Shown here in pieces: positions 7,444-14,848 of a DNA stretch of 15,338 bases. Origin of the DNA: UBA6522 sp036231525 (GTDB lineage: Bacteria > Pseudomonadota > Gammaproteobacteria > Steroidobacterales > Rariloculaceae); contig JAZAGZ010000032.1 in assembly GCA_036231525.1 (NCBI GenBank), positions 1-15,338 on the forward strand, read 5' to 3'. A program made the position numbers and the translations under genes. How positions within the stretch are numbered: position 1 is the stretch's first letter; each line of letters starts with the position of its first letter. Below the pieces are notes generated by a model. That model worked only from the letters and a program-made list of their open reading frames with translations, searched no databases and was not told where the DNA came from.

Positions 7444-8694
7444 TTAGCTGGCAAGCTTTGCGAGGGTTACAGCTAAAACACGGGTGACAGTAGCAAGATC
7501 TGATGGTTCACAATTTTCCGCCTCATTGTGGCTAATTCCTTCCTCGCAAGGAGAAAAAATCATGCCTGTGGGACAATGGTAGTGGAGTTGTCGAGCATCG
7601 TGCCCCGCCATAGATAGAATCGATTTGCTCTCTATCCCAAGTTCCTGAGCTGAGCCAGAGATACAAGCCCTGATTTCATCGGGAAATTCCAACGAATCAG
7701 ACGTGGCAATCTCCATCACCTCGACAGAGCAGGGCCCACTATTTTCCTCACACAATCCGGATATGGCATTACCGAGTCGCTTTAGCGTCTGCCCATCAGG
7801 ATGACGTATATCAATCGAGAACAGCACATTTGATGGCACCACAGACGGTACATTTGGCGATACCTGGAATAGGCCAGTGGTAAACTTTATCTGATCCGTG
7901 TCAAAAGCTTGGCGCATTGCACCAATCATTTCAAGAGCTGAAAAAAGAGCGTCCTTTCTCTCAGACATGGGTAGTGTGCCAGCGTGACCCTCATCGCCAG
8001 TCACCCTAACGCGGAATCGGCGTGACCCCTGGATTCCTGTTACTACCCCAACCGGCACACCAAGCTCTTCAAGAATTGGTCCCTGCTCGATATGAGCTTC
8101 AATGAAAGCGGTCATCGGAAACCCAAGAGAGCGTCTCTTTATGTTTGGAAACATGGCGAGAGTCTTCTCGAGCGCCTCAGCCGTTCTTACCCCGTTAACA
8201 TCCTTGACCTCCAAAATCTGTTCCATCGGTCGCCGCCCGGTGAAAGCTTCCGAACCCATCATGCCGGGCGAAAAACGCGAGCCTTCCTCATTCATCCAGA
8301 CAACAATTTCGATCGGCTTCGTGGGTACAACACCGGATTCTTGTATTGCTTGAACCGCTTCAAATCCAGCCACTACCCCGAACGCGCCATCAAACTTGCC
8401 ACCTGTTGGTTGGCTATCGATATGGGAGCCGGTGACGATCGGCGGGGCGTCTGTCTCTGCCCCCTCCAGGCAGAAAAAAAGATTACTGATGTCATCGGTA
8501 TGGACCGAAAGACCAATCTCATCAGCCCAGGTAATTAGTAATCGACGCGCCTCTATTTCCTCGTCTGTTAGCGCCAGCCTGCAAACCCCGTCGTTTTCTG
8601 TAACGCCAATACGACCAAGTTTCATGAGTCGCCGCCAGAGACGGTCTTGATTAACACAAGCAGCTACGTTAGTTGTGGAATTTTCGGGAGACAG
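7444..8694 (-). CDS. M20-family N-carbamoyl/ureido amidohydrolase (hydantoinase/carbamoylase family), probable CTG start
   Basis: This is a Zn-dependent cytosolic amidase of the group that includes allantoate amidohydrolase, beta-ureidopropionase and N-carbamoyl-L-amino-acid hydrolase. Counting from ATG 8625 (393 aa), H68 in TGSHIDS, D79 in GKFDG, E113/E114 in NEEGSRF, H178 in EAHIEQGP and H366 in GISHNEAE are the metal and catalytic residues; H214 and R274 (DIRHPD) fit the dimer-site substrate residues. Homology continues upstream in frame: VNQDRLWRRLMKLGRIG matches the usual family N-terminus. No ATG, GTG or TTG exists between the upstream stop and ATG 8625. CTG at 8694, with GAGG 8 bases before it, gives 416 aa, normal for the family, so I annotate from there. 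The ATG 8625 start would lose the family helix and has no good ribosome-binding site. Last gene of the aminotransferase operon, 5 bases after the alpha/beta hydrolase stop. Confidence 0.82.
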   Translation of the reverse strand: MSPENSTTNVAACVNQDRLWRRLMKLGRIGVTENDGVCRLALTDEEIEARRLLITWADEIGLSVHTDDISNLFFCLEGAETDAPPIVTGSHIDSQPTGGKFDGAFGVVAGFEAVQAIQESGVVPTKPIEIVVWMNEEGSRFSPGMMGSEAFTGRRPMEQILEVKDVNGVRTAEALEKTLAMFPNIKRRSLGFPMTAFIEAHIEQGPILEELGVPVGVVTGIQGSRRFRVRVTGDEGHAGTLPMSERKDALFSALEMIGAMRQAFDTDQIKFTTGLFQVSPNVPSVVPSNVLFSIDIRHPDGQTLKRLGNAISGLCEENSGPCSVEVMEIATSDSLEFPDEIRACISGSAQELGIESKSILSMAGHDARQLHYHCPTGMIFSPCEEGISHNEAENCEPSDLATVTRVLAVTLAKLAS

Positions 8695-8699
8695 AGGGC

Positions 8700-9587
8700 T
8701 TACCTCGTTTTCATGATTTCCGAAGGCTTGGACCTAGGATCCCGCGGCAGCCAACGATCCTCTTCAACCATAGCAAAAAACTCCGCGAGACTGCGATTAA
8801 ATGAATCAGGTTCTTCAAGATTTATTGTGTGACCAGTCTTCGGTAGTACGTGAAGACCACACGCCGGAATTGAGCGTTTCAAGAAAATCCCCGGTTTTAG
8901 ACAATGGTCGTCTTCATCACCCACAACTACGAGAGTAGGGGTAGCTATCTTCCCAAGAGAATCTTCAAGATCATACAAGGATGGCCTTTCGGCCTGCACG
9001 CCTCGCATAGTGTCTGCGCTACCTTTCGCAGAATGCTCACCTAGCATTCTGCGAAATTCACTCCATCCGCTAGGATCCTTCAGCAGAAACGGTACTCTAG
9101 AAGCAGCCATTCCATAAGTATTCGAAAATGATTCACTCCCCTGACTCTCAAACTGGTCAGCAACTTCCAAGGATACCTCCCTGAAATAATCTTCGAATTC
9201 TTTCTCAGCACCGTATCCAGCACTTGCAACTACTAGTGAAAGAGCACGGTCTGGGTAAGTCATTCCAAAATGCAATGCAGCGAACCCCCCCATCGAAAGA
9301 CCAACGATGTGCGCGCGTGCGATTTTGAAATGGTCCATAACATCCCGGATATCATCAACGGCTCGAACCTGGGAGTATTGAGATACGTTTTCGGGTACGT
9401 CTGAGGGCGGATACCCCCGCGCATTGAAAGTTATACAGCGGTACCGACGAGAAAAATACCGCACCTGGGGCTCCCAACTGCGTTGATCCCCACCAAATTC
9501 GTGAATGAAAACAATCGGTGTGCCTTCAGATATGTCCTCAACATGTAGGCGCACTCCATCGTCAGTAACAGCGAAGTCAGTCATCAC
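8700..9587 (-). CDS. alpha/beta-hydrolase fold enzyme
   Basis: This 295-aa serine hydrolase has the nucleophile elbow GLSMGG (S98), an acid in VVGDEDDH (D224 or D227) and the catalytic H253 in TGHTINLEEP. The oxyanion strand reads FIHEFGGD, with Glu after His where HG is usual. NARGYPPSD (55-63) matches the strand-4 motif of enol-lactonase and haloperoxidase-like esterases. Possible substrates are esters, enol-lactones or acylated amides; it does not resemble the deformylase NicD closely enough to say so. The frame opens with GTG at 9587 followed directly by ATG at 9584; either may be used. It lies 6 bases after the SDR stop and 5 bases before the presumed CTG start of the M20 gene, so it is tightly co-transcribed. 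Codons for residues around 178-189 contain a perfect 14-bp inverted repeat. Confidence 0.87.
   Translation of the reverse strand: MMTDFAVTDDGVRLHVEDISEGTPIVFIHEFGGDQRSWEPQVRYFSRRYRCITFNARGYPPSDVPENVSQYSQVRAVDDIRDVMDHFKIARAHIVGLSMGGFAALHFGMTYPDRALSLVVASAGYGAEKEFEDYFREVSLEVADQFESQGSESFSNTYGMAASRVPFLLKDPSGWSEFRRMLGEHSAKGSADTMRGVQAERPSLYDLEDSLGKIATPTLVVVGDEDDHCLKPGIFLKRSIPACGLHVLPKTGHTINLEEPDSFNRSLAEFFAMVEEDRWLPRDPRSKPSEIMKTR
9024..9056. repeat. perfect 14-bp inverted repeat with 5-base loop inside the alpha/beta-hydrolase gene
   Basis: Left arm TTTCGCAGAATGCT is 9024-9037, loop CACCT is 9038-9042, and right arm AGCATTCTGCGAAA is 9043-9056. In the mRNA (minus strand) it would form a very stable stem-loop within codons for FRRMLGEHSAKG. 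No T-run follows on either strand. An exact stem this long with a short loop is not expected by chance in 15 kb. Confidence 0.85.
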
Positions 9588-9593
9588 GCCCCA

Positions 9594-10376
9594 TCATATA
9601 ATTGACCGTCTCGAGGAAATTCCCCCATCGACAGTATAAATTACGCCCGATGTATATCCGGCGCGATAAGATGCGAGAAAAACCATGAGATCCGTGACTT
9701 CGTGCACATGCGCAGGTCGACTCAAAGGGTACCCCTCCAATAGCTCCGTATATCGACTTTCGTCACTCAACACATCCTTTGCACGCTTCTTTAACATGCT
9801 ATATATGCGATCTGTGTCGACCGGCCCTGGGTTTACGCCAATAACCCTGATGTTGTCATCAAGGCTGTGGCCACCAAGCGCACGGGTGAAAGCCATCAAA
9901 CCGGCGTTACCAGTAGTGCCGGCAACGTATCTCGGATCAAATATCTCGCCGCTGTTGCCAATATTGTTGATGATTACTCCAGAGCCGTTCTCTCTCATCT
10001 TCCCGTAATAAATGCGACAAAGATTAATGTAACCCATCACTTTGAGTTCCCACCCATCACGCCAAGCTTTCTCATCTATCTCCAGCAGAGTTCCACTAGG
10101 AATTACTCCAGCGTTATTGACTAAAATATCTATATGTCCGACCGCCTCGGAAAGACGCTCGCACGCACCAGGCTCTGTTAAGTCTAGAGGATGCAGCGAT
10201 ACTTCGACGTCGTGATTTTTCTCAATGTCTTTTTTGACTCTTCCAAGTGCGACATCATTTCGAGCAGTCAAATGCAAATGCACCCCTTCCGCAGCGAAAG
10301 ATTCCGCCACAACTTTTCCAATGCCCTGGGACGCCCCGGTAACAAGCGCAGTCTTTCCAACTAGATCTAAATCCAT
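9594..10376 (-). CDS. SDR-family oxidoreductase lacking the catalytic lysine
   Basis: This 260-aa classical-length short-chain dehydrogenase/reductase has TGASQGIG at 13-20 for the dinucleotide and NNAG at 87-90. TARN at 37-40, with Arg after strand 2, hints at NADP. Active-site S142 (GNSGE) and Y150 are present, but the YxxxK motif reads YVAGT, so T154 replaces lysine, and ELKVMG (110-115) replaces the usual catalytic asparagine region. The same style, Y-x-A-G-[ST]-x-G-N, is known to me from a distinct group of SDRs, so it may be an evolved change and not decay; the rest of the fold, including VNPGPVDTD and the C-terminal VDGG, is intact. Substrate unknown; in context a hydroxy or oxo acid. 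It is second in the operon, 30 bases after the aminotransferase, with only a weak GAGA before its ATG. Confidence 0.86.
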   Translation of the reverse strand: MDLDLVGKTALVTGASQGIGKVVAESFAAEGVHLHLTARNDVALGRVKKDIEKNHDVEVSLHPLDLTEPGACERLSEAVGHIDILVNNAGVIPSGTLLEIDEKAWRDGWELKVMGYINLCRIYYGKMRENGSGVIINNIGNSGEIFDPRYVAGTTGNAGLMAFTRALGGHSLDDNIRVIGVNPGPVDTDRIYSMLKKRAKDVLSDESRYTELLEGYPLSRPAHVHEVTDLMVFLASYRAGYTSGVIYTVDGGISSRRSII

Positions 10377-10406
10377 AAATATCGTCTCATTGCTTCAATT
10401 ACGTAG

Positions 10407-11555
10407 TTAAAAAAGCTGCACATCTTCTGTCATTCCGCGAGCTTCATCTATTGATGCAGGCAAAAGCGCACAAAACTCCTCTACCCACTCACGAGGAGTA
10501 CTGGTTGAAACCTTTATAAATCTGCTACCGAAGGTTTCGGTATGATAAGCGCCCTGTCGAACCATGATGTTATGCCGACTAAGAATGGCGCAGACGGCCT
10601 CAGGCCTGACACCCGCTTCAACACATTCAATCACAAGAAAATTACCGTGCGATGGAAAAACGGGCACTCGCAAACCCGGAATCGACGCTACAGTTTTGAA
10701 AATCAATTCCTGATTTTCACGTGTCGTCGCCAGAACACCACTTAACCACTCTGACTTCACCTTAAGTCCAGCGATGGCACCACGCTGGGCGACGATGTTT
10801 GAACCCAAATTATTTGGTGGCGCCATGGCAAGCTGCTCAATAACGTCAGGCAGGGCTGTAACAGACCCAACCCTGAGCCCCGCAAACCCGAGCCATTTCG
10901 AGAAACTCCACACCGTAATAGTACGTTCAGGGTAATAATCAGCGGCCAGGTGGTGCTCGTAAGCAAAATCTCTGTAGGTGCAATCATGTATTAAATACGC
11001 CTCTGCTGAGCGAGCAATCTCCGCTATCGCCTCGATTTCATCCTTCGTACAGCAACTACCGAGAGGATTGTTGGGATCGACCAGATAGATAATCTTGGTT
11101 TTTTCGCTAGTCACACTGGCAAGGCGGTGTGGATTCAATCGGTATTCGTATTCGTCACCATAGATTGGGATCTGTACAACCTGAGCTCCAACTGAACGAA
11201 CGAAAGCCATAGGCCACGCCCAAGTAGGGTCAGTCGTTAAAAATACATCGCCCGGACCGCAAAATGTATGACAAATGTGGTAAAGACCTGCAATCGCGCC
11301 ATCTGTGATAAGCGTCGACATTTTCTCCAGCCCAAGGTCTTTGATGACCAGTTCACGCAACTCCTCAAGCCCAGCCGGCGGAGCATAACTGTGAAATTCT
11401 TCATCCTGAATACATTTAATCATGGCCTCTTTTACAGCGGGATGAGTCGAGATGTGATTAGTATTCTGGCCGAGCCAACGCAAATCGGGCGTTTTTGCTA
11501 ACCTGTCGAAGTGCTGATTGCGTTGCTCGAAATCTCTCATGTATGGTTTGCCCAT
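10407..11555 (-). CDS. PLP-dependent aminotransferase, class I/II (fold type I)
   Basis: This 382-aa cytosolic enzyme of the aspartate/histidinol-phosphate aminotransferase superfamily moves an amino group between an amino acid or amine and a 2-oxo acid. It shows K220 in VWSFSKWLGFAG (Schiff base to PLP), R228, N163 in DPNNPLG, D191 and Y194 in HDCTYRDF, and R345 in GSRFIKVS, which should bind the substrate carboxylate. YAPPAGLEELR (57-67) is the usual N-terminal substrate loop. It could alternatively act as a lyase or decarboxylase of the same fold. The start at ATG 11555 is the longest; ATG 11540 (residue 6) is possible, and neither has a strong ribosome-binding site. It opens a leftward operon with the SDR, alpha/beta hydrolase and M20 genes, so it probably deaminates a product released by those hydrolases. 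Confidence 0.88.
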   Translation of the reverse strand: MGKPYMRDFEQRNQHFDRLAKTPDLRWLGQNTNHISTHPAVKEAMIKCIQDEEFHSYAPPAGLEELRELVIKDLGLEKMSTLITDGAIAGLYHICHTFCGPGDVFLTTDPTWAWPMAFVRSVGAQVVQIPIYGDEYEYRLNPHRLASVTSEKTKIIYLVDPNNPLGSCCTKDEIEAIAEIARSAEAYLIHDCTYRDFAYEHHLAADYYPERTITVWSFSKWLGFAGLRVGSVTALPDVIEQLAMAPPNNLGSNIVAQRGAIAGLKVKSEWLSGVLATTRENQELIFKTVASIPGLRVPVFPSHGNFLVIECVEAGVRPEAVCAILSRHNIMVRQGAYHTETFGSRFIKVSTSTPREWVEEFCALLPASIDEARGMTEDVQLF

Positions 11556-11720
11556 GTTTTATCAGATACCTGCTATGCCTAACTGTCGCAATGTTTTATT
11601 GTTGCGTACCAACGGGTGCGTATCATATATTTTTTTTGGGCCCATGAATTAGCTTTGTTGAGTCCAGCTTGTAAAACAAACATATTAACTGCATCGGCTG
11701 CCTCGAATTTTCTGTCATAA
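11556..11720. promoter_or_regulatory. divergent promoter region between the aminotransferase operon and tctCBA
   Basis: These 165 bases must hold promoters for both sides. For tctC a weak sigma70 match is TTGAGT (11658-11663), a 17-base spacer, then CATATT (11681-11686). Operator-like sequence nearby includes an interrupted palindrome CGCAA (11587-11591) / TTGCG (11602-11606) and a direct repeat TGCGTA at 11603-11608 and 11617-11622. A run of eight T at 11630-11637 has no hairpin before it. I see no clear sigma70 promoter for the aminotransferase side. All are pattern matches without support beyond position. Confidence 0.35.
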
Positions 11721-12755
11721 GTGAGTAACAACATGGGAATAGAAAGAAACCAGCTTATGTCTTTTGCTGCGGGATTACGCAGTTCCGCGGCGATTATGGT
11801 CATAACAGTCGCCGCACTCACCGTGATGCTGAGCGCGTGCGGCAGGCAAGCCGAGGAAACCTTCCCCAGCAATCCGATCACATTGGTAGTGAACTGGCCA
11901 GCTGGTGGAGGGATGGACCGCATAGGCCGAGTAATCGCTGAGTACGCAAGAAGGCGACTGGATGTTCCAATCGCCGTTATCAATGTTTCCGGTGCGGGAG
12001 GCGCCAGTGGGGTGCGGCACGTTGCTGACTCCGACCCTGATGGCTATACAGTTGGCATACTCGGCGCAAGTTTAGTAGCAAGCCAATACATCAACCCTAA
12101 TGCTAATGCCATTGATGATATCGATTTGATCGCCCTTGTCGGCCCCGATCCGGCAGCATTAGAAGTACGCTCTGACTCTGGCATCAGCTCTCTAGCAGAG
12201 TATGTTCAAAGAGCGCAGTCGACTCCGCGCTCTATAAAAAACGGCAATGACGCGCCAGGTGGTGTTTCTCATATTGCCGCCACACTCTTGGAGCGTTCGG
12301 CGAACATTGAGTTAACGCTGGTCCCCTATCGCGGCTACGCCCCAACGGTAGCAGCGATCCTGTCAGGGGAAATTCAGTCTGCTACGTTGCCCGTTCATCA
12401 GTTAATTGAACAACATGAAGCCGGCGAAGTAAAAATTCTTGGAGTAATGTCCGAAGAGCGCCACTTTATGGCGCCTGATGTTCCGACTTTCAAAGAGCAG
12501 GGAGTTGATCTCGTTGCAGGAGATTGGAGAGCACTTTTTCTTCCCAACGGCGTACCTGATGATCGTCGCGCTTTTCTTGAAACACTATTTCTCGAGACAC
12601 TCAGCGATCCCGACTTCCAGGCAGCAGCAGAGCGACTTAGCTTTTTCATCACGCCAATGACATCGATCGACACAAAAATATTCGTCGAGGCTTTTGATCA
12701 GGAGCTTTACCCGATTCTGCTCGAGGCCGATCTGGTCAGGGCACGCCATAAATAA
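11721..12755 (+). CDS. tctC: tripartite tricarboxylate transporter substrate-binding protein TctC, predicted lipoprotein
   Basis: This is the extracytoplasmic solute-binding subunit of a TTT-family carrier, which captures a carboxylate and delivers it to TctAB. The N-terminus has a hydrophobic stretch ending VMLSACGRQ, a lipobox with the acylated cysteine at residue 40 of the longest form, so it is probably membrane-anchored. The mature part has the family hallmarks: NWPAGGGMDRIGR (the loop with an Asp that contacts ligand), VINVSGAGGASG, and DPDGYTVGIL, followed by the two-lobed fold with VPTFKEQGVDL near the end. The start is uncertain: GTG 11721 (344 aa), ATG 11733 (340 aa) or ATG 11757 (332 aa, which gives the neatest signal peptide); no ribosome-binding site decides. 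The ligand is unknown; relatives bind citrate, other dicarboxylates or aromatic acids. First gene of tctCBA. Confidence 0.9.
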   Translation: MSNNMGIERNQLMSFAAGLRSSAAIMVITVAALTVMLSACGRQAEETFPSNPITLVVNWPAGGGMDRIGRVIAEYARRRLDVPIAVINVSGAGGASGVRHVADSDPDGYTVGILGASLVASQYINPNANAIDDIDLIALVGPDPAALEVRSDSGISSLAEYVQRAQSTPRSIKNGNDAPGGVSHIAATLLERSANIELTLVPYRGYAPTVAAILSGEIQSATLPVHQLIEQHEAGEVKILGVMSEERHFMAPDVPTFKEQGVDLVAGDWRALFLPNGVPDDRRAFLETLFLETLSDPDFQAAAERLSFFITPMTSIDTKIFVEAFDQELYPILLEADLVRARHK

Positions 12756-12762
12756 AGCGCAG

Positions 12763-13272
12763 ATGTCTGACTCCTCCCGAAGACGCGATCCTCGGAACCA
12801 AATTGCTGCGGGCAGTTTTCTGGGACTCTGGAGTGCGGTCGGATGGTGGTCAGCAACACGCACGACCTCTCTGTGGACAGTTGAATATGGGGCAGATCCT
12901 GGTCCAGTGCTGTTGCCAATATTAGTGTTGACGATTCTTTCCCTTGGAGCACTTGCTCTCGTGGTGGAAGGTACCAGACAGATTTTAGTAGAGCCGCCAA
13001 CACACAAGGGATACTGGTCCAGTCTGCGGCGCTACACGCTGACCCCTATTATCTTCATCGCGTCTCTATTGGCCTACGTTATAGCGATCGAATTTATCGG
13101 TTTCATCCCCTCAAGCGGTGTCTTTGCTTTCGTGTGGATAGCCTCGCTGGGCTTCAGAATTGGTGAAGGAACGCCTAAGGCTCTGCTCTTTATGGCGATA
13201 ACCGGAACGCTGGGCGGTGTCGGCCTAATCTACTTTGTTTTCATATACTTAATTGGGGTACCGCTGCGGTAA
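12763..13272 (+). CDS. tctB: tripartite tricarboxylate transporter small membrane subunit TctB
   Basis: This 169-aa inner-membrane protein has about four hydrophobic segments: QIAAGSFLGLWSAVGWW, PVLLPILVLTILSLGALALVV, the long stretch from TPIIFIASLLAY through FAFVWIASLGF, and LIYFVFIYLIGV. This is the size and topology of TctB, the poorly conserved helper subunit that associates with TctA. The frame is open further upstream inside tctC, but I use ATG 12763 because the preceding residues are not membrane-like, the start falls 7 bases after the tctC stop, and the length then fits the family. No strong ribosome-binding site is visible, so translation probably depends on coupling to tctC. Assignment rests mainly on position between tctC and tctA and on topology. 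Confidence 0.87.
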   Translation: MSDSSRRRDPRNQIAAGSFLGLWSAVGWWSATRTTSLWTVEYGADPGPVLLPILVLTILSLGALALVVEGTRQILVEPPTHKGYWSSLRRYTLTPIIFIASLLAYVIAIEFIGFIPSSGVFAFVWIASLGFRIGEGTPKALLFMAITGTLGGVGLIYFVFIYLIGVPLR

Positions 13273-13293
13273 CCTGACCCGAAAGATTGTCTT

Positions 13294-14784
13294 GTGATTT
13301 CAGAATTTATTTCAATTGCATCGACGGTACTGACTAATCCCTATCTCTTGGGTATGAGCGCCCTGGGTACGACGCTCGGAATAATGATGGGCTGTCTACC
13401 GGGAATAAGCTCGACGATGGCACTAGCCATACTGCTGCCCGTCACTTACGCCATGAGTCCTATAGCTGCCATGGTATTTCTAATGGCTGTATTCTCGGCA
13501 AGTGTCTTTGGCGGGTCAATCTCAGCAATTCTAATCAATATACCCGGTACTCCAGGGGCCATTGTCACTCAACTTGAGGGCTACGCGATGACCTGCAGGG
13601 GTAAAGCTGGTGAAGCGCTGACCTATTCGTTGTTCTCCTCAACTATAGGCGGCATCATCGGCCTGATGATTTTGATGCTTGTGGCTCCGATCGTCGCAGG
13701 TGCCGCAATGCAGTTTCGTAGCCCCGAATTCGCCATGGCAACGGTTTTTGGGCTGACCATGCTCGCATACTCGACGCCTGGTTCAACCTTTAGGGGCATA
13801 TTGAGCGGCGCTGTTGGCCTGCTCTGTGGCATGGTTGGCTTCGACCTCGTGACCGATGTGTCCCGTTTTGACTTTGGAACCTCAGCGCTGCAGTCGGGAA
13901 TTAACCTTGTACCGCTGACCGTTGGTCTATTTGGCCTCGCGGAGGTACTGCGCGGGATTGAAAACAATACGACGCAAACTGCCCGTACTCCCTCTTTAAA
14001 AATATTAACGCCATCGTTCACTCTACTAAAACGCTTGTGGAAGACAATTCTGCGTGGCTCAGCGCTTGGCGCCATAGTTGGTGCAATACCAGCGGCAGGT
14101 TCGGCAATCGCTGTTGCGGTTTCTTACGCGCAAGAAAAAAAATTATCCAAACGAGAGGATGAATTTGGTACAGGTGTGCCAGAGGGGCTAGCTGGCCCCG
14201 AAGCAGCAAACAATGCTTGCGTCGGCGGTGCCCTTGTTCCGTTGATGACTCTCGGCATTCCTGGCGACACAATGACCGCGGTGCTTATGGGAGCACTACT
14301 GATTCATGGTCTTCGCCCTGGACCGCTGCTGTTCATAGAACGCCCAGACTTTGTAGCCACTGTATATGTCGCTCTGTTTCTCGCACTATTGCTTACGGTC
14401 GTTTTAGGATTTTTCTTAATACGATATTTCGTCAGGTTAATGCGCACACCAAGCCACATTCTGTTAATCATTATCGCCTTACTGTGTGTGGTGGGTGCTT
14501 TTGCTATTCGCAATAACATTACCGACGTCTATATCATGATCACGTTCGGCGTTATCGGCTATGTCATGGACAAGCTTGAGATACCCGTTGCGCCTCTTGC
14601 CTTTGGCCTTATTCTGGGACCAATCCTAGAGGAAAACCTACGTCGCTCACTGATAATTTCAGATGGGTCCTGGATGGTATTCATAGAGCGGCCGATTGCC
14701 CTCACTATGTTGCTTTTATCACTCGGAGCACTTTTTTATCCACTTCTTAGCAAACCCGGTAAGTTATTATCTATCAATCAGTGA
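13294..14784 (+). CDS. tctA: tripartite tricarboxylate transporter large membrane subunit TctA
   Basis: This 496-aa integral membrane permease with roughly a dozen hydrophobic segments forms the transport channel of the TTT carrier, driven by an ion gradient. Family signatures are clear: MGCLPGISSTMALAILLPVT (32-51), FGGSISAILINIPGTPGAI (72-90) followed by TQLEGYAM, a second half with AIPAAGSAIAVAVSYAQEK, and LGIPGDTMTAVLMGALLIHG with RPGP after it. The C-terminal half has LILGPILEENLRRSL, also typical. The start is GTG 13294, 21 bases after the tctB stop, with only a weak GAAAG before it. The gene closes the tctCBA unit; a 6-bp inverted repeat, CAGTGA/TCACTG, spans its stop codon (14779-14801) but lacks a T-run, so I do not call a terminator. 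Confidence 0.93.
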   Translation: MISEFISIASTVLTNPYLLGMSALGTTLGIMMGCLPGISSTMALAILLPVTYAMSPIAAMVFLMAVFSASVFGGSISAILINIPGTPGAIVTQLEGYAMTCRGKAGEALTYSLFSSTIGGIIGLMILMLVAPIVAGAAMQFRSPEFAMATVFGLTMLAYSTPGSTFRGILSGAVGLLCGMVGFDLVTDVSRFDFGTSALQSGINLVPLTVGLFGLAEVLRGIENNTTQTARTPSLKILTPSFTLLKRLWKTILRGSALGAIVGAIPAAGSAIAVAVSYAQEKKLSKREDEFGTGVPEGLAGPEAANNACVGGALVPLMTLGIPGDTMTAVLMGALLIHGLRPGPLLFIERPDFVATVYVALFLALLLTVVLGFFLIRYFVRLMRTPSHILLIIIALLCVVGAFAIRNNITDVYIMITFGVIGYVMDKLEIPVAPLAFGLILGPILEENLRRSLIISDGSWMVFIERPIALTMLLLSLGALFYPLLSKPGKLLSINQ

Positions 14785-14848
14785 TAAAACAACTCTCACT
14801 GCTTAGACGTCCACGCGCCTGACTGAATTTTCTTTAATCTCCCAACCA

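Noticed and set aside
7432..7460. Inverted repeat CAAAGC/GCTTTG at the convergent gene ends as a bidirectional terminator
   Set aside because: The stem is only 6 bp with a 17-base loop and no T-run on either side.
8092..8538. 148-codon open frame on the plus strand as a gene
   Set aside because: It is antisense to the M20 hydrolase, whose metal-site residues lie in the same stretch.
11630..11637. Run of eight T as part of an intrinsic terminator
   Set aside because: No GC-rich hairpin precedes it on either strand, and it lies in a divergent promoter region.
11579..11983. 134-codon open frame on the minus strand as a gene
   Set aside because: It is antisense to the start of tctC and the divergent promoter, and its translation shows no recognisable domain.
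12585..13007. 140-codon open frame on the minus strand as a gene
   Set aside because: It is antisense to the tctC-tctB junction and has no start signal or domain.
13623..14075. 150-codon open frame on the minus strand as a gene
   Set aside because: It lies wholly antisense to tctA, which has clear family motifs; the translation has no recognisable domain.
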